From Acuticoccus sp963704595 (GTDB lineage: Bacteria; Pseudomonadota; Alphaproteobacteria; Rhizobiales; Amorphaceae), in contig OY969922.1 in NCBI GenBank assembly GCA_963704595.1, positions 372,001 to 436,000 on the forward strand: a stretch of DNA of 64,000 nt, written 5' to 3'. Below the pieces are notes generated by a model. That model was not told the origin of the DNA. It worked only from the letters and a program-made list of their open reading frames with translations, and did not search any database. Every line of letters starts with the position of its first letter. Position 1 is the stretch's first letter. The position numbers and the translations under genes are program-made. Of this stretch, positions 10,689 to 20,020 are shown one piece after another.

Positions 10689-10719
10689 GGCGGGGCGGTG
10701 CATCAGCGCCCGCCCCGCC
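10689..10719 (+). terminator. Perfect 10-bp GC hairpin after asd
   Basis: GGCGGGGCGG pairs with CCGCCCCGCC across an 11-base loop, beginning nine bases after the asd stop. No T-run follows immediately, so efficiency as an intrinsic terminator is uncertain. Confidence 0.55.
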
Positions 10720-10792
10720 CCCGATCCGCGACGAAAAGGGGCCGGAGACAGGAGAATTGTCTTCCATTCAGCCAGCAGTCAGAAAAAATATT

Positions 10793-11140
10793 TTAATTTT
10801 CTGACAGAATCAGGCCGTCCGTTCGCTCGTCAGGCCCATCTGACAGCGGATGGATGGACTGAACATCATCTATATTAATATCGCGAAAAAGATGAGGGAA
10901 CAAATCCCCACCGCGGGACGGCTCCCAACGCAAGGCATCGGCCAAGGCATTCGCCGAAAGCGCGACGGCATAAAGTCCTCTCTGTCCGGCGAAATGCTTG
11001 GCGAGCGTTCCGCTCATTTGCTCGCGGGTCGACAGATGGATAAAGCCGTCTCGTTTATCGTCTGCTGAACCCGAGTAGATCTTCTGTTGCAGGAGATGTA
11101 CAGCCTCCGGCGTCGACAGTATTTTCCAGACCGTTTCCAT
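10793..11140 (-). CDS. DUF952-family protein
   Basis: About 115 residues beginning METVWKILSTPE, with the conserved DGFIHLST motif and the C-terminal RWEPSRGGDLFPHLF typical of DUF952. The family has an ADP-ribosyltransferase-like small fold, but its biochemical role is not established. ATG at 11140 is preferred because the family usually starts a few residues before WKI; an upstream in-frame start at 11170 would add ten non-conserved residues. It is transcribed away from the S24-type regulator gene; AT content is higher here than in the flanking genes. Confidence 0.75.
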   Translation of the reverse strand: METVWKILSTPEAVHLLQQKIYSGSADDKRDGFIHLSTREQMSGTLAKHFAGQRGLYAVALSANALADALRWEPSRGGDLFPHLFRDINIDDVQSIHPLSDGPDERTDGLILSEN

Positions 11141-11334
11141 GGGATACCCCTGTTTTTCGCAAGCTGTCACGCCTCCTGGACGGTAATCCGAAGGCGTGGA
11201 TGTTTATCGACATAACCCGGTCTGCTATAGAAGCGGGACATACAGCGGACGGCCGAACAGGCCCAATATAAATTGACCAGGCGCAATGACGCCAAGGTCT
11301 GACCGTGGCAAAACGGTATGAAGGTGGAGTGGGT

Positions 11335-11964
11335 ATGCTGGCACATGAGGAAGTGTGGGGTGCAATAGATTCCCTTGCCGAGCGCAACGGGATGTCGCCG
11401 TCCGGTCTGGCGCGCCGTTCGGGACTTGACCCCACCACGTTCAACAAATCGAAGCGGCACGCGCCGGACGGGCGGCCGCGCTGGCCGTCGACGGAATCGA
11501 TCGCGAAGATCCTGAAGGCCACCAACTGCAACATTTCGGACCTGTTCGGCGGTCCCGTCCAGAGTGGCGGTGGCCTCGCCGTCCCGCTTCTGGGCGAGGC
11601 GCATGCCGGGTTCGACATCGCGTCGGTCAGCGGCGACGAGCCGATCATGGTGCCCAAGCCGCCGCGCATCATCAGCTTTCCGGACAAGCGGCACGAGCCG
11701 CTCTACGCCCTCTCGGTGGTCGGCTCGTCGATGGAGCCGCTCTACCGCGACGGTGACGTCCTCTTCATCGCGCCGTCCGCGCCGACCAGGCCCGGCAACC
11801 GGGTGGTCGTGAAGCTGAAGGACAACGACGTCGCGGTGAAGGTGCTGAAGGAGGCCACCGAGGGCGCCTATGCCTTCCATGCCGTCAATCCGGCGCACGA
11901 CGACGTGGCGGTCGACGCCTCGGAAGTCGAGTGGATCGCCCGCATCGTCTACGCCACGCAGTAG
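11335..11964 (+). CDS. LexA-like (S24 peptidase fold) helix-turn-helix regulator
   Basis: About 209 residues. The N-terminal helix-turn-helix (LAERNGMSPSGLARRSGLDPTTFN) differs from LexA's. The C-terminal S24 domain has the nucleophile in SVVGSSMEPLYRDGD and the general-base Lys in NRVVVKLKDND. An Ala-Gly pair in LLGEAHAGFD sits where LexA and phage repressors are cut, so RecA-stimulated self-cleavage is possible. Such proteins replace or complement LexA as stress regulators in alphaproteobacteria. A purine-rich ribosome site in GGTGGAGTGGG precedes ATG 11335. Targets are unknown. Confidence 0.82.
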   Translation: MLAHEEVWGAIDSLAERNGMSPSGLARRSGLDPTTFNKSKRHAPDGRPRWPSTESIAKILKATNCNISDLFGGPVQSGGGLAVPLLGEAHAGFDIASVSGDEPIMVPKPPRIISFPDKRHEPLYALSVVGSSMEPLYRDGDVLFIAPSAPTRPGNRVVVKLKDNDVAVKVLKEATEGAYAFHAVNPAHDDVAVDASEVEWIARIVYATQ

Positions 11965-11980
11965 GCCGCGGCCGGCGTGG

Positions 11981-13033
11981 TCAGTCCGCATCCGCGTCCT
12001 CGACCAGGGCGGGCGCGTTCTCGTCCTCCTCGTCGCCGTAGCCGAGGAGGTGGAGCGGGCGGGCGTCGATCCCCTGCAGCCGCGCCCAGTGGCACAGCGC
12101 ATCCTCCTGCCCGTGCGTGACCCACACCTGCGAGGCGCCGGTCTCCACGATGGTGGTGCAGAGGTCCTCCCAGTCGCCATGGTCGGAGATGACGAGCGGC
12201 AGCTCGACGCCGCGCTGCCGCGCCCGCGCGCGCACCCGCATCCAGCCTGAGGCGAACGACGTCACCGCATCGCCGAAACGCTGCGCCCAGCGGTCCGCCA
12301 GCGCCGAGGGCGGGCACATCACGATCTCCCCGCCCAGCGTCTTGCGGTCGACGTCCTTCACCGGGACGAGCTCGCCGAAGTCCTGACCCGACGCGACGTA
12401 GTGGTCGGTGAGCCGCTGCATTGCGCCGTGGAGGTAGATCGGCCGGGTGTGGCCGGCCTCGCGGATCAGCGCCATCACCCGCTGCGCCTTGCCGAGGGCG
12501 TAGGCGCCAACGAGGTGCGGGCGCTCCGGAAAGAGCCGCGTCGATTCCACCAGCTTCGCGACCTCGCCGGCCGCGTCCGGGTGCCGGAACACGGGAAGCG
12601 CGAATGTCGCCTCGGTGACGAAGAGGTCGCACGGCACGAGCTCGAACGGCGCGCAGGTCGGGTCGCTCTGCCGCTTGTAGTCGCCCGAGACCACGGCCCG
12701 TTCGCCGCCGCGCTCGATCAGGATCTGCGCGGACCCCAGGCAGTGGCCGGCGGGGTGGAAGCTCACGGTCACGTCGCCGACCTTGGTGCGCTCGCCGCAG
12801 GGGGCGGGCTGGCGCGTCTGGCAGAAGGCCTCACCGTAGCGCACGGCCATGATCGCGAGGGTCTCGGGCGTCGCCATCACGGCGGTGTGGCCTGCGCGCG
12901 CATGGTCGGCGTGGCCGTGGGTGATCAGCGCCCGCGGAACCGGCCGCACGGGGTCGATGTGGAAGCCGCCCGGCGGGCAATACAGCCCTTCGGGCGAGAG
13001 GGAGAGGATCGGATCGCTGGCCACGGGAGACAA
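11981..13033 (-). CDS. Ligase-associated DNA exonuclease (metallo-beta-lactamase/beta-CASP-like)
   Basis: About 350 residues of the MBL-fold nuclease group. Metal ligands are in ALITHGHADHARAG, HPAGHCLGSAQ and VVSGDYKR, and a late His in VWVTHGQEDAL. The architecture matches the exonuclease usually encoded beside an ATP-dependent DNA ligase in alphaproteobacteria, where it is thought to act in DNA end repair. No ligase or Lhr-type helicase is nearby in this window, so it stands alone. It is divergent from malate synthase and tail-to-tail with the S24 regulator. The start is uncertain: TTG 13033 or GTG 13024; neither has a strong ribosome site. Confidence 0.85.
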   Translation of the reverse strand: MSPVASDPILSLSPEGLYCPPGGFHIDPVRPVPRALITHGHADHARAGHTAVMATPETLAIMAVRYGEAFCQTRQPAPCGERTKVGDVTVSFHPAGHCLGSAQILIERGGERAVVSGDYKRQSDPTCAPFELVPCDLFVTEATFALPVFRHPDAAGEVAKLVESTRLFPERPHLVGAYALGKAQRVMALIREAGHTRPIYLHGAMQRLTDHYVASGQDFGELVPVKDVDRKTLGGEIVMCPPSALADRWAQRFGDAVTSFASGWMRVRARARQRGVELPLVISDHGDWEDLCTTIVETGASQVWVTHGQEDALCHWARLQGIDARPLHLLGYGDEEDENAPALVEDADAD

Positions 13034-13124
13034 CCTAGTCCACGCGCGCCGCTAAAACAGGTTGCGCCGCCTTAAATGACCCCTCAGAACCTAAGGGTTC
13101 ATGCAATTTTCGAAGGAGCGCAGG

Positions 13125-14709
<1,585 letters not shown>

Positions 14710-14798
14710 CGCCTTGAGGCGGTCGGCGCTGCGCGCCGGCTTTGTCACTTGTGAGTGCGAGGCGTTCCCCCTCGCGCTCCCCCATCTCGCCGATGGGC

Positions 14799-14928
14799 AG
14801 GGGTTCGGGCCAATCAGCCGCTTCGCGTCTGGTTGTTCCGAACCCCTTGCGGCAGCGTCGGTCGGGCCCGGGGCGCGTCAAGGGTGAAGGCTTCGCCCGC
14901 CGCTGCGCGGCGCCCTTGACCCGCCCCG
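14799..14928. repeat. Intergenic double-palindrome element (REP/BIME-like)
   Basis: Two stacked inverted repeats fill the gap between the convergent malate synthase and acdS genes. AGGGGTTCGG (14799-14808) pairs with CCGAACCCCT (14838-14847). A 16-base arm, CGGGGCGCGTCAAGGG (14869-14884), pairs with 14913-14928 with one mismatch, around an inner GCCGC/GCGGC stem. Stacked GC-rich dyads between convergent genes are typical of dispersed bacterial intergenic repeats and would also act as a bidirectional terminator. Copy number elsewhere cannot be judged here. Confidence 0.6.
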
Positions 14929-14961
14929 ATCCCTCCGGCCGTGCCGTAGTGCGCGGGCGCG

Positions 14962-15981
14962 TCAGCCGTTGCGGTAGTAGTAGCCGTAGCCGTTGAGGGC
15001 GGGGGCGCCGCCGAGGTGGGCGTAGAGGACGCGCGAGCCCTTCGGGAAGAAGCCCTTGCGCGTGAGGTCGATCAGGCCCTGCATCGACTTTCCCTCGTAG
15101 ACCGGGTCGACGATCATCGCCTCGGTCCGGGCGGCGAGGCGGATCGCGGCGTTGGTCTCCTCGGAGGGGACGCCGTAGGCGGGGTAGGCGTAGTCCGGAT
15201 TGATGACGATCTCGTCCTCGCGCACCGCACGGCCGAGGCCGACGAGCTCTGCGCTGTTGTCGACGATCTGCCTGACCTGCGCGCGGGTCTGCCCGAGCGT
15301 ACCCGACGCGTCGATCCCGATGACGCGGTCCGCCCGGTCCTGCGCAGCGAAGCCGACGATCATGCCCGCCTGCGTGGAGCCGGTGACGACGCAGACGATG
15401 ATGTAGTCGAACTTGAAGCCGAGGTCGGCCTCCTGCTTCGCCACCTCCTCGGCGAACCCGATGTACCCGAGCGCGCCGTACTTGTGGACCGAGGCGCCTG
15501 CCGGGATCGGGTAGGGCTTGCCGCCGGCATCGTCCACCGAGCGAATCGCGTCCTGCCAGCTCTGGCGGATGCCGATGTCGAAGCCGTCGTCGACGAGGCG
15601 GCTGTCGGCGCCCATGAGGCGCGTCATCATGATGTTGCCGACGCGGTCGTAGACCGCATCGTGGTGCGGCACCCACGCCTCCTGGATGACGACGCACTTC
15701 ATGCCGATCTTGGCCGCAACCGCCGCGACCTGCCGCGTGTGGTTGGACTGGACGCCGCCGATGGACACCAGCGTGTCGGCGCCCGAAGCGATCGCGTCCG
15801 GCACAATGTACTCGAGCTTCCTCAGCTTGTTTCCGCCCATCGCGAGGCCGGAGTTGCAGTCGTCGCGCTTGGCCCATACCTCGACCGACCCGCCCAGCGC
15901 CTCCGACAGGCGGGGGAGATGCTCGATCGGCGTCGGGCCGTAGGTGAGGGGGTAGCGGTCAAATCGGTCCAGTAGCGACAT
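14962..15981 (-). CDS. acdS: 1-aminocyclopropane-1-carboxylate (ACC) deaminase
   Basis: A PLP enzyme of 339 residues that cleaves ACC, the plant ethylene precursor, to 2-oxobutyrate and ammonia. It has the PLP lysine in MGGNKLRKLEY, the Ser-containing GGVQSNHTRQ, and GSTQAGMIVGF. The two residues used to tell true ACC deaminases from D-cysteine desulfhydrases are both of the deaminase type: Glu in DPVYEGKSM and Leu in YAHLGGAPALNG. ATG 15981 gives the family start MSLLDRFDRYPLTYGPTP. It is divergent from an Lrp-type gene, the standard acdS/acdR arrangement, and suggests a plant- or phytoplankton-associated lifestyle. Confidence 0.94.
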   Translation of the reverse strand: MSLLDRFDRYPLTYGPTPIEHLPRLSEALGGSVEVWAKRDDCNSGLAMGGNKLRKLEYIVPDAIASGADTLVSIGGVQSNHTRQVAAVAAKIGMKCVVIQEAWVPHHDAVYDRVGNIMMTRLMGADSRLVDDGFDIGIRQSWQDAIRSVDDAGGKPYPIPAGASVHKYGALGYIGFAEEVAKQEADLGFKFDYIIVCVVTGSTQAGMIVGFAAQDRADRVIGIDASGTLGQTRAQVRQIVDNSAELVGLGRAVREDEIVINPDYAYPAYGVPSEETNAAIRLAARTEAMIVDPVYEGKSMQGLIDLTRKGFFPKGSRVLYAHLGGAPALNGYGYYYRNG

Positions 15982-16120
15982 CTGTGAGGCCTCTTTTTCG
16001 GAAGAGACGGAGGATAACGGGTCTGGAGCGGAAGGTGCTTCCCAAGATCGTGGCTGTGGCTGCGGATTCTCGGCTATGACGGGGTCGGCCACCCTTTCTG
16101 CGTCACCGAGGCTGATCCTT
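15982..16120. promoter_or_regulatory. Divergent acdS/acdR promoter region with a small dyad
   Basis: 139 bp between the two divergent starts. GGAAG-GTG-CTTCC at 16030-16042 is a perfect dyad near the middle. AcdR-type regulators bind here in known systems; the exact site is inference. Confidence 0.45.
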
Positions 16121-16594
16121 ATGGAAGAATCTTCCGCACCGCTCGACCGTATCGACGTCAAGATCCTGCGCGCGTTGCAGGCGGAGGGGCGGCTGACCAA
16201 CGCCGAGCTGGCCGCCCGGGTCAACGTCAGCGCGGCGACGTGCCACCGGCGCACGCAGCGGCTGTTCGCCGACGGGTACATCACCGCGGTGCGTGCCGAG
16301 ATCGCGCCGGCCGCCGTCGGCCTCGGCGCGCTGGTGATGGTCGGCGTCGTCCTTGACCGCTCGACGCCGGAGAGCTTCGCGGCGTTCGAGGCCGCGGTGC
16401 TGGAGATGAAGGAGGTGCTTGACTGCAACCTCGTCGCGGGGGACTTCGACTACCTGCTGAAGCTCCGCGTGCGCGACATGGCCGACTTCAACAAGCTGCA
16501 CGGCGCCAAGCTGATCGCGCTGCCCGGCGTGCGCCAGACGCGCACCTTCTTCGTGATGAAGGAGGTGAAGGAGAACGGGCGGCTGTCGTTCTGA
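16121..16594 (+). CDS. acdR: Lrp/AsnC-family regulator of ACC deaminase
   Basis: 157 residues. The N-terminal helix-turn-helix begins LDRIDVKILRALQAEGRLTNAELAARV with recognition part SAATCHRRTQRLFADGYI. A C-terminal RAM/ligand domain (GALVMVGVVLDRSTPE, ending with CNLVAGDFDYLLKLRVRD and LPGVRQTRTFFVMKEV) completes the fold. In characterised systems AcdR activates acdS in response to ACC; divergent placement supports that role. ATG 16121 begins just before the conserved LDRID; an upstream in-frame codon at 16076 is possible but adds a non-conserved tail. Confidence 0.9.
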   Translation: MEESSAPLDRIDVKILRALQAEGRLTNAELAARVNVSAATCHRRTQRLFADGYITAVRAEIAPAAVGLGALVMVGVVLDRSTPESFAAFEAAVLEMKEVLDCNLVAGDFDYLLKLRVRDMADFNKLHGAKLIALPGVRQTRTFFVMKEVKENGRLSF

Positions 16595-16607
16595 GCCGCC
16601 CTTCCTC

Positions 16608-17102
16608 TCAGTGTGCGGCGGCGTCGCCGCGGCGGGCCGCCTCTATCGCGGCGATGTCGATCTTGCGCATCGTCATCATCGCGGCGAAGGCGCGGCGGCC
16701 CTCGTCACCGCCGGCGGCGAGCGCGTCGGTCAGCGCACGGGGCGTGATCTGCCAGTTGACGCCCCAGCGGTCCTTGCACCAGCCGCACTCGCTCTCCGCG
16801 CCGCCGTTGCCGACGATGGCGTTCCAGTAGCGGTCGGTCTCCTCCTGGTCGTCGGTGGCGACCTGGAAGGAAAAGGCCTCGGTATGCGGAAAGGTTGGCC
16901 CGCCGTTGAGGCCGATGCAGGGGATGCCGAGGACGGTGAACTCGACCACCAGAACCGCATCCGCCTTGGTGCCGGGATTGTCCATCGGCGCGCGATGCAC
17001 CGCGCCGACCGAACTGCCTGGAAAGGTCTTCGCGTAGAAGCGGGCCGCTTCTTCCGCCTCGCTGTCGTACCAGATGCAGACCGTGTTCTTTGGGGTCGTC
17101 AT
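16608..17102 (-). CDS. VOC-superfamily (PhnB/glyoxalase-like) protein
   Basis: 164 residues with a 3-demethylubiquinone-methyltransferase/PhnB-like vicinal oxygen chelate fold: VCIWYDSEAEEAARFYAKTFPGS, then GIPCIGLNGGPTFPHTEAFSFQV and WCKDRWGVNWQITPRAL. The extended C-terminal tail (AAGGDEGRRAFAAMMTMRKIDIAAIEAA) is common in this subgroup. Members are small cytosolic proteins of mostly unknown reaction. Twenty-one bases separate it from the upstream VOC gene, so the two form an operon and may work on one substrate or as a heterodimer. Confidence 0.82.
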   Translation of the reverse strand: MTTPKNTVCIWYDSEAEEAARFYAKTFPGSSVGAVHRAPMDNPGTKADAVLVVEFTVLGIPCIGLNGGPTFPHTEAFSFQVATDDQEETDRYWNAIVGNGGAESECGWCKDRWGVNWQITPRALTDALAAGGDEGRRAFAAMMTMRKIDIAAIEAARRGDAAAH

Positions 17103-17123
17103 GGGAAGTTCCGGTGTTCGTGG

Positions 17124-17564
17124 TTACGCCGTCAGTGCGGCGGGCTCATCTGTGGCGGTGCGGTTCGATGGCTTTGGTTCCTCGAGGATCCCCCACCTGA
17201 TGCCGAACGGGTCCTGGAGAAGGCCCCAGTCGTCGCCCCAGGGTTGCCGCTCGTAAGGCATCAGCACCGTGCAGCCGGCGTTGACTGCGCGGTCCCAGCA
17301 GGCATGGCCATCGGCGACGACAAGCTGCAGGTGGCCGAAATTCGGCGATGGCGCGGAACCGTCCCCGGTGTGGTCGGTCATCATCAGCATTCCGCCGTTG
17401 ATCGAGAGCTGCGCGTGCATCAGCCCGGCCTGACCGTCCGGGAAGGGCATCCGGCCCGCATCTTCCGCCGCGAATGCGCGGACGTAGAAGTCGCACGCCT
17501 CGTCGGCGCGGCCGTTCATGGCGAGATAGGGGATCACGCCCTGCATTGGATAGGATTCTGACAT
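17124..17564 (-). CDS. VOC-superfamily (PhnB-like) protein
   Basis: 146 residues with the PhnB-type pattern GVIPYLAMNGRADEACDFYVRAF, MHAQLSINGGMLMMTDH and PYERQPWGDDWGLLQDPFGIRW. This resembles the family annotated as glyoxalase or fosfomycin-resistance-like but lacks features that would fix a substrate. It is first in a two-gene operon with the neighbouring VOC gene. A perfect 12-bp palindrome lies 39-50 bases upstream of its start and may be an operator. Confidence 0.83.
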   Translation of the reverse strand: MSESYPMQGVIPYLAMNGRADEACDFYVRAFAAEDAGRMPFPDGQAGLMHAQLSINGGMLMMTDHTGDGSAPSPNFGHLQLVVADGHACWDRAVNAGCTVLMPYERQPWGDDWGLLQDPFGIRWGILEEPKPSNRTATDEPAALTA

Positions 17565-17602
17565 TGGTCTGCCCCGTGGCGATATCGAACGAACTGATAT
17601 AC

Positions 17603-17614
17603 GTTGATATCAAC
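17603..17614. promoter_or_regulatory. 12-bp palindrome GTTGATATCAAC upstream of VOC operon
   Basis: A perfect palindrome in an AT-rich stretch 39-50 bases before the first VOC start, preceded by related GATAT words. Position and symmetry suit a dimeric repressor, but none is encoded next to it. Confidence 0.4.
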
Positions 17615-17820
17615 TCAAAATGAGTGACGCAATCCCGGATTTGCTTTCGCGAGGGACTGTGCTCCCTCTGCGCGACCCCTTTCTCTGCGTGGCGACGCGG
17701 CGCGCGGGGGTCAGACGCCGCGCTGAAGCCGTTCGGGCTCGCGAATGTCAGTTTCAGATGATGGCGCGCTCTCGCCGCGTCGGCGAACGGCCCTGAAGGC
17801 AGTCAGCCGGCGGGGATGGC

Positions 17821-18093
17821 TCAGCGGAAGAGGAGCCGCACGATGGCGAGGACCGCCACCGCGCCGACGAGTGCGACGACCAGGATGAGGATGATGCCGC
17901 CCGCGGCGAGAACGCCTGTCGCGAGGATCGCCACCAGCAGCGGCAGGACGAGCGCGCCGATCACGCCGACCACGATGTTGCGCAGCTTGTTGCGGCCGCC
18001 CTGCGCCGCGGAAGCCAGAAGGCCCGCGAGCACGCCGACCACGATCAGGAAGATCAGACCGATCGTTCCCAACGCCTGAAAGAACTCCTCCAC
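17821..18093 (-). CDS. Small GlsB/YeaQ/YmgE-like membrane protein
   Basis: About 90 residues, almost entirely hydrophobic, with three predicted membrane helices: LGTIGLIFLIVVGVLAGLLAS, NIVVGVIGALVLPLLVAILATG and GGIILILVVALVGAVAVLAIV. The pattern fits the transglycosylase-associated/YeaQ-type stress membrane proteins, though the match is by general pattern only. A strong ribosome site (AAAGGAGA) seven bases before GTG 18093 sets the start; the same frame is open further upstream but lacks hydrophobic or conserved sequence. Bases 18094-18391 upstream hold no gene I can support. Confidence 0.65.
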   Translation of the reverse strand: MEEFFQALGTIGLIFLIVVGVLAGLLASAAQGGRNKLRNIVVGVIGALVLPLLVAILATGVLAAGGIILILVVALVGAVAVLAIVRLLFR

Positions 18094-18391
18094 CCGAATC
18101 TCCTTTTGCGACCGGACCTCATCGCGATTCGGAGCGAACCGTGCCACGGCAGAAATCGGCTGCATAGGGGCGATGGCGCGCTCGGCTCGCGGGTACACAC
18201 GCAACGCGCGGGTGAGGCGCGGGGGATGCGGCACCTCCCGCTGGCGGCTGGCGACGTCGGCCACCATGCGCCCGCGCCATCCGCTGCATGCAAATGGCAC
18301 CCCGGCGCAGGAGCGATGTCCTATGGACAACGGCAGCGTTGGTCTGCATGACTCGACGTCAAGATTCACGCACCAGGCCCGTCGGCAGCCG

Positions 18392-20020
18392 ATGCATATT
18401 CTCCGCCTGCTGCGTGATAGTGCCCAGCCGCTGCCGATCTCTATTCTTGTCGTTACCTGCCTCGCCGGGCTCGCCAATGCGGCGCTGATCGGGCTCGTCA
18501 ATCTCGCGGCCGAACGCGCCGCGACGGGAACCGGGTCGGACCGCGGCGAGCTCGTCCCGATCTATGTCGGTCTGTTCGCGTTTTTCTACGTCGCGAACCG
18601 CATGTCGCTGAAGGAGACCAACCGGTTCGTGCAGGGTCGGCTCGCGCGGCTGCGGCTGCGCCTCGTCGACAAGATCCGCCGCTCGCCGCTGCGGTCGCTG
18701 GAGGCCGTGGGCCACGGCGAACTGTTCGCCGTGGTCGCGCAGGAAACCGGATACCTGTCGCAGAACCTTCCGCTCTTCGTCGGCGCGATGCAGTCGGCGT
18801 TCCTCCTCGTCTTCGTGCTCCTCTACATCTGCGTCCTGTCGCCGATCGCGTTCCTGATCCTCGGCGGCCTCACCGCGGTCGGCCTGTGGCTGTTCTGGCA
18901 GGGCCGGATGGCGCTCAACCGGCGGATGGGCGCGGTCTACGGGCACGAAGCGGCGATGATCGACGGCATGAACGCCTTCATCAGCGGCTTTCAGGAAATC
19001 CGCCTCAATGCCGACCGCAACGACGCGCTGTTCCGGCGCTTCACCGGGATCATCGGGGATCTGGAGCGCGCCGTCGTCGGTATCGGCGCCCGCTGGGTGG
19101 CGCTCCTCCACTTCAGCAACGCATTCATGTACGTCCTCCTGGGGATCGTGATCTTCGTCCTGCCGATGTTCTTCGAGGGCTATACCGACACGATCTACAA
19201 GATCGCCGCCGCCGCGATCTTCTGCACCGGGCCGGTGATCTCGATCACCGCGGCGACCCACCTCTACGCGCGGGCCGAGATCGGGCTCGGCCACGTCTAC
19301 GCGGTGGAGGAAAGGCTCGATCGTGTCGCCCGGCCGCTCGCTCCGGCGGCACCGTCGCGCTTTCGCGGCTTCTCGAAGATCGAGGCGAAGGGGCTGACGC
19401 TCGTCTACCGCGACGCGGCGGACGATCCCCTCTTCACGTTCGGTCCGCTCGACATGACGCTGACGCGCGGCGAGATCGTCTTCCTCACCGGCGGAAACGG
19501 CAGCGGGAAATCCACCGCGATGATGCTGATGGCGGGCCTCTATCCGCCGGACGCCGGCCACATCGAGGTCGACGGCGTCACCGTCGGGCCGGACGAGGCG
19601 CAGGATTATCGCGAGCTGTTTGCAGCGATCTTCCCGGACTTTCACCTGTTCGACCGCCTGCATGGCCTCGGCGCGGTGGAGCCGGCGCGGGTCGAGGCGC
19701 TGATCGAGCGCATGGGGCTTGGCGGGAAGGTGCGCTTCGAGCGCGGCCGCTTCTCGACCACCGACCTCTCGACCGGCCAGAAGAAGCGCCTCGCGATGGT
19801 CGCCGCCCTGCTGGAGGAGCGCGAGGTCTACCTGTTCGACGAGTGGGCCGCCGATCAGGACCCCGAGTTCCGCGAGAGCTTCTACGCCGAGATCCTGCCG
19901 CAGCTGGCGCGCGAGGGCCGTACCGTTCTCGCCGTCACCCACGACGAGCGCTACTTCCACCACGCCACCCGCCGCATCGAGCTCGATCTCGGCCGGATCC
20001 GCACCGGGGGCGAGGGCTGA
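18392..20020 (+). CDS. Cyclic-peptide-export-type ABC transporter (PvdE/SyrD-like), permease fused to ATPase, copy 1
   Basis: 542 residues. The N-terminal six-helix exporter domain (about residues 1-300) includes LPISILVVTCLAGLANAALIG and LPLFVGAMQSAFLLVFVLLYI. The C-terminal ATPase has Walker A LTGGNGSGKSTAMML, signature LSTGQKKRLAMVAALLEE, Walker B VYLFDEWAADQDPEF and switch His VTHDERYF. The short degenerate signature and the DEWAADQDP form are hallmarks of PvdE/SyrD transporters, which move peptide siderophores or lipopeptides across the inner membrane. The start codon overlaps no other gene; ATG 18392 begins at the first helix. The stop overlaps the next start (TGATG), so the pair is translationally coupled and probably forms a heterodimer. 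Confidence 0.88.
   Translation: MHILRLLRDSAQPLPISILVVTCLAGLANAALIGLVNLAAERAATGTGSDRGELVPIYVGLFAFFYVANRMSLKETNRFVQGRLARLRLRLVDKIRRSPLRSLEAVGHGELFAVVAQETGYLSQNLPLFVGAMQSAFLLVFVLLYICVLSPIAFLILGGLTAVGLWLFWQGRMALNRRMGAVYGHEAAMIDGMNAFISGFQEIRLNADRNDALFRRFTGIIGDLERAVVGIGARWVALLHFSNAFMYVLLGIVIFVLPMFFEGYTDTIYKIAAAAIFCTGPVISITAATHLYARAEIGLGHVYAVEERLDRVARPLAPAAPSRFRGFSKIEAKGLTLVYRDAADDPLFTFGPLDMTLTRGEIVFLTGGNGSGKSTAMMLMAGLYPPDAGHIEVDGVTVGPDEAQDYRELFAAIFPDFHLFDRLHGLGAVEPARVEALIERMGLGGKVRFERGRFSTTDLSTGQKKRLAMVAALLEEREVYLFDEWAADQDPEFRESFYAEILPQLAREGRTVLAVTHDERYFHHATRRIELDLGRIRTGGEG

Noticed and set aside
11167..12180. A 337-residue minus-strand frame across the S24 regulator
   Set aside because: It is out of phase with both the S24 regulator and the exonuclease, low in conserved motifs and high in Arg/Gly: a shadow frame.
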